A stretch of DNA of 8,775 bases from Thioalkalivibrio sp. (GTDB lineage: Bacteria > Pseudomonadota > Gammaproteobacteria > Ectothiorhodospirales > Ectothiorhodospiraceae). This document shows positions 1-6,006 of the stretch, piece by piece (the stretch's first letter is position 1; each line of letters starts with the position of its first letter). The stretch covers positions 1 through 8,775 of the forward strand of contig JAGTVE010000307.1 in NCBI GenBank assembly GCA_018224485.1, written 5' to 3'. Under the pieces are notes generated by a model. The model made no database searches and had not been told where the DNA came from. It was given only the letters and a program-made list of their open reading frames with translations. The position numbers and the translations under genes are program-made.

Positions 1-108
1 ACTCGGATGCTCGAGTTCCAGGTGGGCCGAGACGAGTGCCTGGTAATCCTCCTCGCTGATACCAGGAACGAGTTTCCGGGAGGCGGGAAGGCAAACGGGT
101 TCGCTCAT
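1..108 (-). CDS. Unrecognised protein, N-terminal part only (runs off the left edge)
   Basis: A reading frame opens with ATG at 108-106 on the minus strand and stays open to the window edge, giving 36 residues. It begins MSEPVCLP and continues into a hydrophilic, acidic stretch containing GISEEDYQALVSAHLELEH that looks helical. No family is recognised from so short a piece. Support for a real gene is the ordinary codon use, the lack of any better frame here and the position upstream of a divergent operon. The ribosome binding site before the ATG is weak. The other long minus-strand frames that overlap this area begin inside the neighbouring operon and look like shadows. Confidence 0.45.
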   Translation of the reverse strand, partial: MSEPVCLPASRKLVPGISEEDYQALVSAHLELEHPS

Positions 109-222
109 GATGCAGGTCCAGGCGGCCTAACGGGGGCGGTGCCCATCGAGACACAATCCAGATTAGCACAGGCATGAACGCGTGCCATCAGCGGATGTGG
201 CCATCGCGGGGCACCCCCCCTT

Positions 223-244
223 CGGTGTTTCGGGCGCAACACCG
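223..244. promoter_or_regulatory. Short inverted repeat in the divergent intergenic region
   Basis: CGGTGTT at 223-229 and AACACCG at 238-244 are exact reverse complements, separated by 8 bases. The element lies about 90 bases upstream of the ATG at 334, between two divergently oriented genes, where an operator or a leader hairpin could sit. A TATGCT sequence at 258-263 could be a -10 box, but no convincing -35 is present. The rest of 109-333 holds a C7 run at about 214-220 and no coding sequence that I trust. The function is unassigned. Confidence 0.25.
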
Positions 245-333
245 TTCGAATTGCGCCTATGCTTATGGAGCTACGCGCCGGATTATGAGTGCAGGAATGT
301 GACAAGTGCGTGACGCAGTCATGGAGTTCGACG

Positions 334-636
334 ATGTTCCAACTTGAAGGTGTGAAGCTAAAATGGGCCTTGCCGGGCCGAATCACGCTGCGGATCGACG
401 ACCTCATCGGGCAACAGGGGCTTGCGGAAAGCCTGGAATCCGATGTCGCGGAAATCGATGGCGTAAAGCAGATCAAGGTGGACTCGGACTCGGGTACAGT
501 GACACTTCGTTACGATCGAAAGCGCATCTGGGAACCAGCCTCGGTGAACGCCTTGCTGGCGACATTGAAACGGCACTTTCCGGAACGCGACTTTCGAGGT
601 TTCGAGGACTGGGCTCTCGGCGGTCGGAAACAGTGA
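334..636 (+). CDS. Small HMA2-type (CxxC-less heavy-metal-associated-like) domain protein
   Basis: This is a 100-residue protein consisting almost entirely of one ferredoxin-like HMA2-type domain. The signature seen is a first strand with PGRITLRI (residues 14-21), an acidic helix, a second strand VKQIKVD (about 44-50), SGTVTLRYD (53-61) and a final helix that contains ALLATLKR. The CxxC metal-binding pair of classical HMA domains is absent, so soft-metal chelation by thiols is unlikely. The basic Pro-Gly-Arg strand instead recalls HMA-like families thought to sit on membranes or partner proteins. I chose the ATG at 334 because GGAG (323-326) lies 7 bases upstream; an in-frame GTG at 289 would add 15 residues but has no clear binding site. 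It is the first gene of a three-gene operon and its stop is 16 bases before the next start. The domain call is good; the function is unknown. Confidence 0.8.
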   Translation: MFQLEGVKLKWALPGRITLRIDDLIGQQGLAESLESDVAEIDGVKQIKVDSDSGTVTLRYDRKRIWEPASVNALLATLKRHFPERDFRGFEDWALGGRKQ

Positions 637-652
637 CTGGAGGTGGGATGTC

Positions 653-982
653 ATGGCGTGGTTGAATGAAGATACCGCGAAGGGCGTGATGGTTGGCGTG
701 GGACTCGTGTTGACCGCCCCGCTGCTGTTGGCGGCCGTGGGCGGGTTTGGACGGCCGGCGGCCCGCGCCGCGGTAAAGGCGGGCCTGCTCGCCTACGAGA
801 AGGGGATGGAGACCGCGACCGAGGTCGGCGAACTGGTGGAAGACCTGCTCGCCGAGGCCGAGGCCGAGATCGACGCCGAGCGCGCGGCCCCGGACGCGCC
901 CCCGACAGAGAGCGCCGCAGAGCCATCGGCCCCGTCCGAGACCCCGCCCAAGACCCCGCCCGAACCCGGCGCATCGGCATGA
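653..982 (+). CDS. DUF5132-like small membrane-anchored protein
   Basis: This is a 109-residue protein. Residues 9-30 form a Gly/Val/Leu/Ala-rich hydrophobic segment suited to one membrane helix. It is followed by a conserved-looking block around GRPAARAAVKAGLLAYEKG (33-51) and an acidic helix rich in Glu/Ala (56-78). The C-terminal third is a Pro/Ser/Thr/Glu-rich disordered tail. The hydrophobic helix, the KAGLLAYEKG block and the ELVEDLLAEAEAE stretch match my recollection of DUF5132 proteins, which often sit beside HMA2 proteins and cation-pumping P-type ATPases. The biochemical role is unknown; a membrane scaffold or accessory subunit is an inference. GGAGG at 639-643 lies 9 bases before the ATG. 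The TGA stop overlaps the next ATG in an ATGA motif (979-982), which indicates translational coupling. The ATG at 648 is rejected because it meets a stop after five codons. Confidence 0.75.
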   Translation: MAWLNEDTAKGVMVGVGLVLTAPLLLAAVGGFGRPAARAAVKAGLLAYEKGMETATEVGELVEDLLAEAEAEIDAERAAPDAPPTESAAEPSAPSETPPKTPPEPGASA

Positions 983-1452
983 ATGACAAGGCCTACCTGG
1001 TCCACAAGGCGCCCGGGCGGCTGCGCCTGCGCGTACCCGAGATGCGCGGCGATATCCCGTTCTTCCGTGATCTGGTAGCACGGCTGAGCCCGCTCGAGGA
1101 CATCGAGGCGGTTCGGGCGAACCCGGACACGGGCGGAGTCCTGATCCTGCATCGGCGGGACACCCAGCAGGCGGTGCTCAACCGCGTGACTTCAGTCGTC
1201 AACCTCACCGACGAAGAGTATGTGCCGCCCAGCGCCTTCAGCCGCGCCGTTACCGGGCTCGGCAAGCTCGACGAAGTGATCGCCAGGGAAACCAAGGGCG
1301 GGAGCTCGCTATCCTCGACGATCTTCCTGGTGCTGATGGGCATGGCGCTTGCGCAGATTGCGCGGGGCCAGGTGATGGCACCCGCGAGCTCCCTGCTCTG
1401 GTACGCGCTCGACCTGACACGCGTGAAGCGCACGCGCGCACCGGCCGACTAG
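979..1452 (+). CDS. HMA2-type domain protein with hydrophobic C-terminus
   Basis: This is a 157-residue protein. Residues 5-72 are an HMA2-like domain: first strand with APGRLRLRVP (11-20), a helix with FFRDLVARLSPL, strand IEAVRANPDTGGVLILH (42-58) and a second helix. There is no CxxC. A linker (73-110) leads to two hydrophobic segments, about 111-129 and 133-147, followed by a basic end (RVKRTRAPAD), consistent with a helical hairpin in the membrane with the tail in the cytoplasm. The start overlaps the stop of the preceding gene by four bases (ATGA), so the two are very likely coupled. The basic Arg cluster on the first strand (R14, R16, R18) is stronger than in the first HMA2 protein. Likely role, by inference: a membrane-bound partner or regulator of the neighbouring cation pump, whose own N-terminus has the same fold. 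No substrate can be read from sequence. Confidence 0.78.
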   Translation: MNDKAYLVHKAPGRLRLRVPEMRGDIPFFRDLVARLSPLEDIEAVRANPDTGGVLILHRRDTQQAVLNRVTSVVNLTDEEYVPPSAFSRAVTGLGKLDEVIARETKGGSSLSSTIFLVLMGMALAQIARGQVMAPASSLLWYALDLTRVKRTRAPAD

Positions 1453-1479
1453 GGAAACGCTGGTTCATCGGCGTTTCCC
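1452..1479. terminator. Hairpin at the convergent gene junction (first)
   Basis: GGGAAACGC (1452-1460) and GCGTTTCCC (1471-1479) form a perfect 9-bp stem with a 10-base loop. It begins on the last base of the second HMA2 gene's stop codon. No T-run follows on either strand, so it is not a textbook intrinsic terminator. It may act in RNA 3'-end protection or together with the next hairpin. Confidence 0.5.
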
Positions 1480-1499
1480 AGCGGGACAGGGAAGTGACG

Positions 1500-1532
1500 C
1501 CAGAATCGACCACCGCAGGTGGTTGATTCTGG
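1500..1532. terminator. Strong 15-bp hairpin between convergent operons (second)
   Basis: Arms at 1500-1514 and 1518-1532 pair over 15 bp with a 3-base loop. The only non-Watson-Crick position is a G opposite T, which is a G-U wobble in plus-strand RNA. It sits midway between the 3' ends of two convergent operons, where a bidirectional terminator is expected. There is no adjacent T-tract on either strand, so termination here would have to be Rho-assisted or the structure serves as a 3'-end stabiliser. Confidence 0.55.
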
Positions 1533-1555
1533 AGCAAGCCGCAAATCGTCTGTGC

Positions 1556-1590
1556 AGCGCTGAGAAAGCCAGGATGGCCTATTCAGCGCT
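1556..1590. repeat. Inverted repeat overlapping the 3' end of the MetK-like gene
   Basis: AGCGCTGA (1556-1563) and TCAGCGCT (1583-1590) are exact reverse complements. Between them AGCC/GGCT can also pair (about 1567-1579). The right arm lies inside the last codons of the minus-strand MetK-like gene, whose TAG stop is at 1581-1579. It could be part of that transcript's 3' structure. Confidence 0.35.
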
Positions 1591-2799
1591 TCCCCAGTGG
1601 CCTTCCCGCAAGGAGTCCACCAGGTCTTCGCTCTCCCAGGGAACGTCGAGGTCGTCCCGGCCCACCTGGCCATAAACCGCAAGCCTCCGGAACAGGGTAC
1701 CCGCGTTGCGCTGAACGATATGCTGCAGCCCGAATCGGCGCACGATCGCCGCAACTCGCAGGTCGACGACACCCTCCAGTTGTTCCCCGATCGTCTCTTC
1801 GGGGATGCGCGCGGTTCCGTAGGTTTGGACCTGTACGCTCACAGGCCGCGGCAGACCGATGCTGTAGGTCAGCTGGATCTCGCACTCCGACGCGAGACCC
1901 GCCGCAACCACGTTGCGGGCCAGATGCCGGGCCGCATACGGCGCCACCCGATCGATACGCAACGGATCCTTTCCCGATAGGGCCGCCCCGCTGTGGCGCG
2001 CGTACTCACCGTAGCCGTCCATCGCCGTCTTGCGCCCGGTCAGGCCGGAGTGAAGCGCGGGCCCGCCGCCGATGACCGGCCCCTCGGGATTGACGAAAAT
2101 CCGGGTTTCGTCATCAAGCCCCGGGCTACCGTTGGCGAGGGCCGGACGAATCAGACGTTCGCAGAGCATCGTCTCCAGCATCCGGGAATCCGGTTTGCCC
2201 TCCGTCCGCTGGCTGGCCACCAACGTCACGCTGTGCAGACGGGTCGGTGCCCGCTGTTCGAAGGCGACCGCGACCTGGGCCTTGCCGTCCGGCATCAGGA
2301 AGTCAAACTCCGGGTCGCCGCGAAGCCCGTCGAGACCCCGGGCCAGATGGTGCGCGGTCGCGACCGGGGCCGGCATGCGCTGCGGCGTGTGGCCACAGGC
2401 ATAGCCGAACGCGGTTACGTTGTGCGAAGCCAGGACGGTGTCGAGAGCGGAATCGTCGGCCAGCTGGTCGATGTCGAGCCGCTGGTACGGGGGACCCGAC
2501 AGCTCCTGGATGCTGGTCATGATCGTGCAGTCGCGGGCGTTGAACCCCATGGCGCTCGTGTAGCCGAGATCCGCGATCACCGAGCGCGCCAGATCACCGG
2601 TATCGAATCGGGCCTGGCTCGCATGCCGCACGGACAGGAACAGGATGCTGGACGCGATCGCACATTCGGCGATCACGCGCGAAAGGGGGTCCTCCTCCAG
2701 CATCCGGTCGACGATCGCATCGCTGATCTGATCGCACAGCTTGTCTGGGTGGCCCGGGGTTACCGACTCGGAGGCAAACACGAACGCTCTGGACATCAT
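1579..2799 (-). CDS. Divergent S-adenosylmethionine synthetase (MetK) family protein, probably altered in substrate
   Basis: This is a 406-residue protein (E. coli MetK has 384). The MetK fold is evident throughout: ESVTPGHPDK (11-20), FGYA (131-134), MPAP (142-145), MPDGKAQV (169-176), GLTGRK (252-257), SGKDP (275-279), AARHLARNVVAAGLA (289-303) and a typical C-terminal domain ending near PWE (387-389). Against E. coli, numbered without the initiator Met, the phosphate and Mg2+ residues are kept: H14 is H17, D16 is D19, K165 is K173, R244/K245 are R256/K257, K265 is K277 and D271 is D283. The methionine/adenosine residues are not: E55 is R58, Q98 is L100, D118 is H126, D238 is H250, and K269 is R281. 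The normally invariant GAGDQG signature reads LASHNV. These alignments are by eye, but most are anchored by ungapped flanking motifs. Ordinary SAM synthesis is doubtful; a triphosphate-binding or regulatory role is inferred. The first ATG overlaps the ATPase stop (TGATG), and GGAG at 2808-2805 lies 5 bases upstream. A second ATG follows at once (2796). The frame upstream of 2799 is shadow sequence inside the ATPase gene. Confidence 0.85.
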   Translation of the reverse strand: MMSRAFVFASESVTPGHPDKLCDQISDAIVDRMLEEDPLSRVIAECAIASSILFLSVRHASQARFDTGDLARSVIADLGYTSAMGFNARDCTIMTSIQELSGPPYQRLDIDQLADDSALDTVLASHNVTAFGYACGHTPQRMPAPVATAHHLARGLDGLRGDPEFDFLMPDGKAQVAVAFEQRAPTRLHSVTLVASQRTEGKPDSRMLETMLCERLIRPALANGSPGLDDETRIFVNPEGPVIGGGPALHSGLTGRKTAMDGYGEYARHSGAALSGKDPLRIDRVAPYAARHLARNVVAAGLASECEIQLTYSIGLPRPVSVQVQTYGTARIPEETIGEQLEGVVDLRVAAIVRRFGLQHIVQRNAGTLFRRLAVYGQVGRDDLDVPWESEDLVDSLREGHWGSAE

Positions 2800-5700
2800 C
2801 AGGTCTCCGCTTCGGTGTTGGGGCCTTGCCGATCCGCACCCCGGCCACGACGCAGCTTCGCAGCCTCGTTGATCCCCAATGGTAGCAGCGCTCCGGCTGC
2901 CGCAACCGCAAGGTCCACCGGTCCCAGGGGCGTGGTACCCAGGAGCCTCCGAATCCCCGGGATCATCCCGGCCGCGAGCTGCGCCGCCAGTGACACGCCC
3001 AGTGCCAATTGCAGACGCGGGTTCCTCGGCCGGGACCCCGGGTTGAACAGTCCCCGACTTTCGGAACGGCAGACGATCGCGTGCAGCAGCTGCGCCACGG
3101 TCAGGGTCGTAAAGGTCTGGGTACTCGCGTGCGGACCCTGGCCGTAGCGGCCGAGCGCATAGGCGTAGCTGGCCAGGGTGCCGGCACTGATCACCCCGGA
3201 CTCGATCCCCATCCGGATCAGGTCTTCCCGGCGAATGATGCTCTCGTCGCGGGCCCGCGGTGGCCTTTTCAGCACGTCCCGTTCGGGCGGCTCCATGGAC
3301 AGCGCAAGACCGGGAAAGATGTCGCTGATCAGGTTGATCCACAGCAGCTGCATCGGATTCAGCGGCGCCCCCCGCCCCAGCGCAAGCCCTGCCAGCATCA
3401 CCTCGATCTCGGTGAAGTTGGTTGCGAGCAGGAAATGGATCGTCTTGCGAATGTTGTCGTGGATGCTGCGCCCCTGACTGATCGCTTCACCCATCGTGTG
3501 CAGGTTGTCATCTTCGAGCACCACATCGGCGACCGATCGGGCCACGTCAGTTCCGGAGGAGCCCATCGCGACCCCCACATCTGCGGCCTTCAAGGCCGGA
3601 CCGTCGTTGATGCCGTCGCCTGTCATCGCGACGATCCGCCCACCTGCCTGCAGCGCCTGCACGATCTTGAGCTTGTGTGCCGGACTCACGCGCGCGAAGA
3701 CATGGGTATTCTTCACCAGGCCGGCGAGCAGCAGCGGATCCATGTCCTCAACGCGCGCCGCCTCGAGGATGTTCAGAGGCCTGCCGTTGCTCAGGCCCAG
3801 TTCGCGCCCGATTGCGGCAGCGGTCGCGCCCTGATCGCCGGTGAGCATCACCGTCTCGATCCCGGCGCCGTGGTACCGTTGCATCAGCTCGCGCATACCG
3901 GAGCGGAGCGGATCCACCATTCCGACCATCCCCGCCCACACCAGGCGCTCGGGTTTCGGGTTTCGCGAATCGGGAAATTCGCCATAGGCGACCCCGAGCA
4001 CGCGCAGCGCGTTCCCTGCCATCCATTCGTTCTCGCGCAGCAGCCGCTGCCGGGTGTCGTCTTCCATCGGCATGAGCCCGTCGCGTCCGTGCTGCCGGTC
4101 GCAGCGTGCGAGAACCTCTGCCGGACTCCCCTTGATTGCGAGCAGGGAGCCTGGTTCATCGCGGTGCACGCTGTAGACATAGGGCCGACCCTCCGCCCGG
4201 TGCCGCAGCGACAGGCGCGGGTACCGCCGACGCAGGCCCGGCACGTCGATGCCGGCCTTCAGCGCGAGTCGCACCAGCGCATTTTCGGTCGGTGAGCCGT
4301 CGAGCACCGGGGCGTCCTGAGCTCCTTTCAGCTCGGTCTCACTGCACAGCGTCGCGATCTCCATCAACCGCCTCAACGCCGGGCGTTCGGTGAGATCGAC
4401 CACCGTCTCTTCACCCTCTAGCCCCGACCCCGCGACGCTCAGCCGCTGGCCGGCAACATGAGCACTGGTCACTGTCATGCGGTTCTCGGTCAGGGTGCCG
4501 GTCTTGTCGAGACAAAGCACCTGCACCGCGCCCAGGGATTCCACCGCATCCAGTTGGCGCACTGCGACGCGGTGTCGGCGCATATTGTTGATGCCCAGTG
4601 CGAGCGTGGTTGTCGCCACCGCAGGCAGGCCCTCGGGCACCGCCGCCACCGCCAGCGAGACCGCCGACTTGAGCATGGGGATCAGCCCCTGGCCGCGCAG
4701 CAGCCCGACCGCAAACACGCCGACGCAGACCGCGCCGGACAGCAGTGCCAGCTGGGTCCCCAATGTACCCAGCTGCCGCTCCATCTGGGTCTCAGGAGCC
4801 TCGGTCGCGGTGACCATCGACTGAATACGGCCCAGCTCCGTCCCCAGACCTGAACCCACCGCGATGGCCCGAGCATCTCCGCCGGTCACCAGTGTGCCCA
4901 TGTAGGCCATGTTGCGTCGCTCCGCGAGCGGCAGGTCCTCCTGCGCAAGCACGCGGACATGTTTTGCGACCGGCATGCTCTCGCCGGTCAGGGCCGACTC
5001 ATCGATGCTCAGATGCCGCGTCTTGAACAGACGCAGATCTGCCGGAACGTGACTACCGGGGTGCAGATGCACGACATCACCCGGCACGATGTCCTCCACG
5101 GCAACCTGCTGAGAACGGGCGGATCGAACCACCGTCGAGTCCCTCGGCACATAGCTGCCCAGGGAAGCGATCACGCGCTCGGCCTGGCGTTCGGTGAAGA
5201 AGCCGATCGCGGTATTGGTGAGCACCACGCCGCCGATCACGAAGGCGTCGACCACACCGCCCGTGGCGACGGATACGACTGCGGAGATGCCCAGAAGCCC
5301 TACGGGGAGGTTGACAACCTGCCCCGCCAGCATCGCGAGCCCAGAGCGCCCGGTCGGGTCAGGCAGACGATTCGGACCGTAACGCATTCTGCGTTCCTGG
5401 GCCTCTTCCGGGTTCAGGCCGCTCGGGCGGGTGTGCAGATGCCGGAACACCGACCGGACCTCGTGGACATGCCAGGCGATCGATGGCGGCTGCTCGCTTG
5501 AATCACTCGTGCGGGCATTCCGGCGCGGAGCCGGGCGGAGCGGAACCTGGGGATCGCAAGCCGCATCGGCACAGCGCGCAGGGAGCAGCCGATCGGCACA
5601 ATCGGCGAGCCATCGGAGCAAGTCATCGATCGGTTCGGCGTGCACGAATCGCAACAGCACGTTACCGGTGCGGGCATTCGCGCGGGCCTCGAGCACCCTC

Positions 5701-5858
5701 GAATCTGCCTGGAGCGCGGTCACAAGCTGGCGGCACAAATCCGGCCGGCGATGCAGGCCGTCCACAGACACACGCACCCGCCCGGGCACCGCAGAGCCGA
5801 TCCTGAGCCGATGGGCCCACGATAGCGCCGAAAAGTCCGTTGCCCTATGCTCAAGCAT
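2799..5858 (-). CDS. Cation-transporting P-type ATPase, Ca2+ (P2A-like) type, with N-terminal HMA2-like domain
   Basis: This is a 1019-residue inner-membrane pump that would use ATP to move cations, most likely Ca2+ out of the cytoplasm. In order: an HMA2-like domain at about 14-85 with AVPGRVRVSV and no CxxC; a linker with several Cys; a cation-ATPase N-terminal region about 130-170; M1-M2 about 173-233; TGES at 291-294; M3-M4 with PEGLPAV from 408; the phosphorylated Asp D451 in DKTGTLT; KGSP with K576 in the nucleotide domain; TGDQ from 673; TGDGINDGP from 746; then M5-M10. The SERCA Ca2+ ligands have counterparts in M4 (E409), M5 (N814, E817), M6 (N842, S845 in place of Thr, D846) and perhaps M8 (E933). 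There is no CPC motif in M4, so it is not a P1B heavy-metal pump despite the HMA-like domain. The start ATG has a weak binding site, but the HMA2 domain begins soon after it and no better upstream start is seen. It is the first gene of a two-gene operon; its TGA shares its last base with the ATG of the MetK-like gene. Confidence 0.93.
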   Translation of the reverse strand: MLEHRATDFSALSWAHRLRIGSAVPGRVRVSVDGLHRRPDLCRQLVTALQADSRVLEARANARTGNVLLRFVHAEPIDDLLRWLADCADRLLPARCADAACDPQVPLRPAPRRNARTSDSSEQPPSIAWHVHEVRSVFRHLHTRPSGLNPEEAQERRMRYGPNRLPDPTGRSGLAMLAGQVVNLPVGLLGISAVVSVATGGVVDAFVIGGVVLTNTAIGFFTERQAERVIASLGSYVPRDSTVVRSARSQQVAVEDIVPGDVVHLHPGSHVPADLRLFKTRHLSIDESALTGESMPVAKHVRVLAQEDLPLAERRNMAYMGTLVTGGDARAIAVGSGLGTELGRIQSMVTATEAPETQMERQLGTLGTQLALLSGAVCVGVFAVGLLRGQGLIPMLKSAVSLAVAAVPEGLPAVATTTLALGINNMRRHRVAVRQLDAVESLGAVQVLCLDKTGTLTENRMTVTSAHVAGQRLSVAGSGLEGEETVVDLTERPALRRLMEIATLCSETELKGAQDAPVLDGSPTENALVRLALKAGIDVPGLRRRYPRLSLRHRAEGRPYVYSVHRDEPGSLLAIKGSPAEVLARCDRQHGRDGLMPMEDDTRQRLLRENEWMAGNALRVLGVAYGEFPDSRNPKPERLVWAGMVGMVDPLRSGMRELMQRYHGAGIETVMLTGDQGATAAAIGRELGLSNGRPLNILEAARVEDMDPLLLAGLVKNTHVFARVSPAHKLKIVQALQAGGRIVAMTGDGINDGPALKAADVGVAMGSSGTDVARSVADVVLEDDNLHTMGEAISQGRSIHDNIRKTIHFLLATNFTEIEVMLAGLALGRGAPLNPMQLLWINLISDIFPGLALSMEPPERDVLKRPPRARDESIIRREDLIRMGIESGVISAGTLASYAYALGRYGQGPHASTQTFTTLTVAQLLHAIVCRSESRGLFNPGSRPRNPRLQLALGVSLAAQLAAGMIPGIRRLLGTTPLGPVDLAVAAAGALLPLGINEAAKLRRGRGADRQGPNTEAET

Positions 5859-6006
5859 CGTTTCAGGGTAGCTGGAGTACCAGCCTCAACCGTCCTGCCA
5901 ACCTGTGGACATTCACTAGTATGGGCACAAATGGGGCGGTGCTTGCCACCTCGACATCGGTGCGGACCGCCTTTCCTGGGTGGCTTCGACACAAGCGGGG
6001 TGATGG
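5859..6006. promoter_or_regulatory. Divergent promoter/leader region between the Ca2+ ATPase and the antiporter
   Basis: These 148 non-coding bases separate two divergently transcribed cation transporter genes, so both promoters should lie here. GCTGG (5871-5875) and CCAGC (5880-5884) can form a small hairpin just upstream of the ATPase start. A larger nested imperfect stem, GGCGGT (5935-5940) with ACCGCC (5966-5971) and CACC (5947-5950) with GGTG (5959-5962) inside, would lie in the antiporter leader. A CATACT sequence on the minus strand, around the ACTAGT palindrome near 5916, could be a -10 box. No -35 box or known operator is convincing. Confidence 0.4.

Noticed and set aside
245..270. 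Sigma-70 promoter with TATGCT as the -10 box
   Set aside because: No acceptable -35 hexamer is found 16-18 bases upstream, so it is mentioned only within the intergenic description.
289..333. GTG start at 289 for the first HMA2 protein
   Set aside because: The added 15 residues are not part of the domain and no ribosome binding site precedes the GTG, whereas ATG 334 has GGAG at a 7-base spacing.
473..1081. Minus-strand frame of 202 codons opposite the small HMA2/DUF5132 operon
   Set aside because: Its translation is a low-complexity Arg/Gly/Pro-rich sequence, and the plus-strand genes have binding sites, coupled starts and recognisable domains.
2800..3342. N-terminal extension of the MetK-like frame giving a 587-residue protein
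   Set aside because: The extra part lies wholly inside the ATPase gene on the same strand in another frame, is Arg/Gly/Pro-rich without a fold, and the family start (MMSRAFVFASESV) fits the ATG at 2799 with a good ribosome binding site.
1993..4295. Long plus-strand open frames (384 and 428 codons) opposite the MetK-like and ATPase genes
   Set aside because: They are antisense shadows typical of GC-rich DNA, with Arg/His/Pro-rich translations and no recognisable motifs, while the minus strand carries clear conserved genes.
2799..5858. Heavy-metal (Cu/Zn/Cd, P1B) efflux ATPase, suggested by the HMA-like N-terminus
   Set aside because: There is no CPC-type motif in M4 and no CxxC in the N-terminal domain; PEGLPAV in M4, the M5/M6 ligand residues and the ten-helix layout are those of P2-type Ca2+ pumps.
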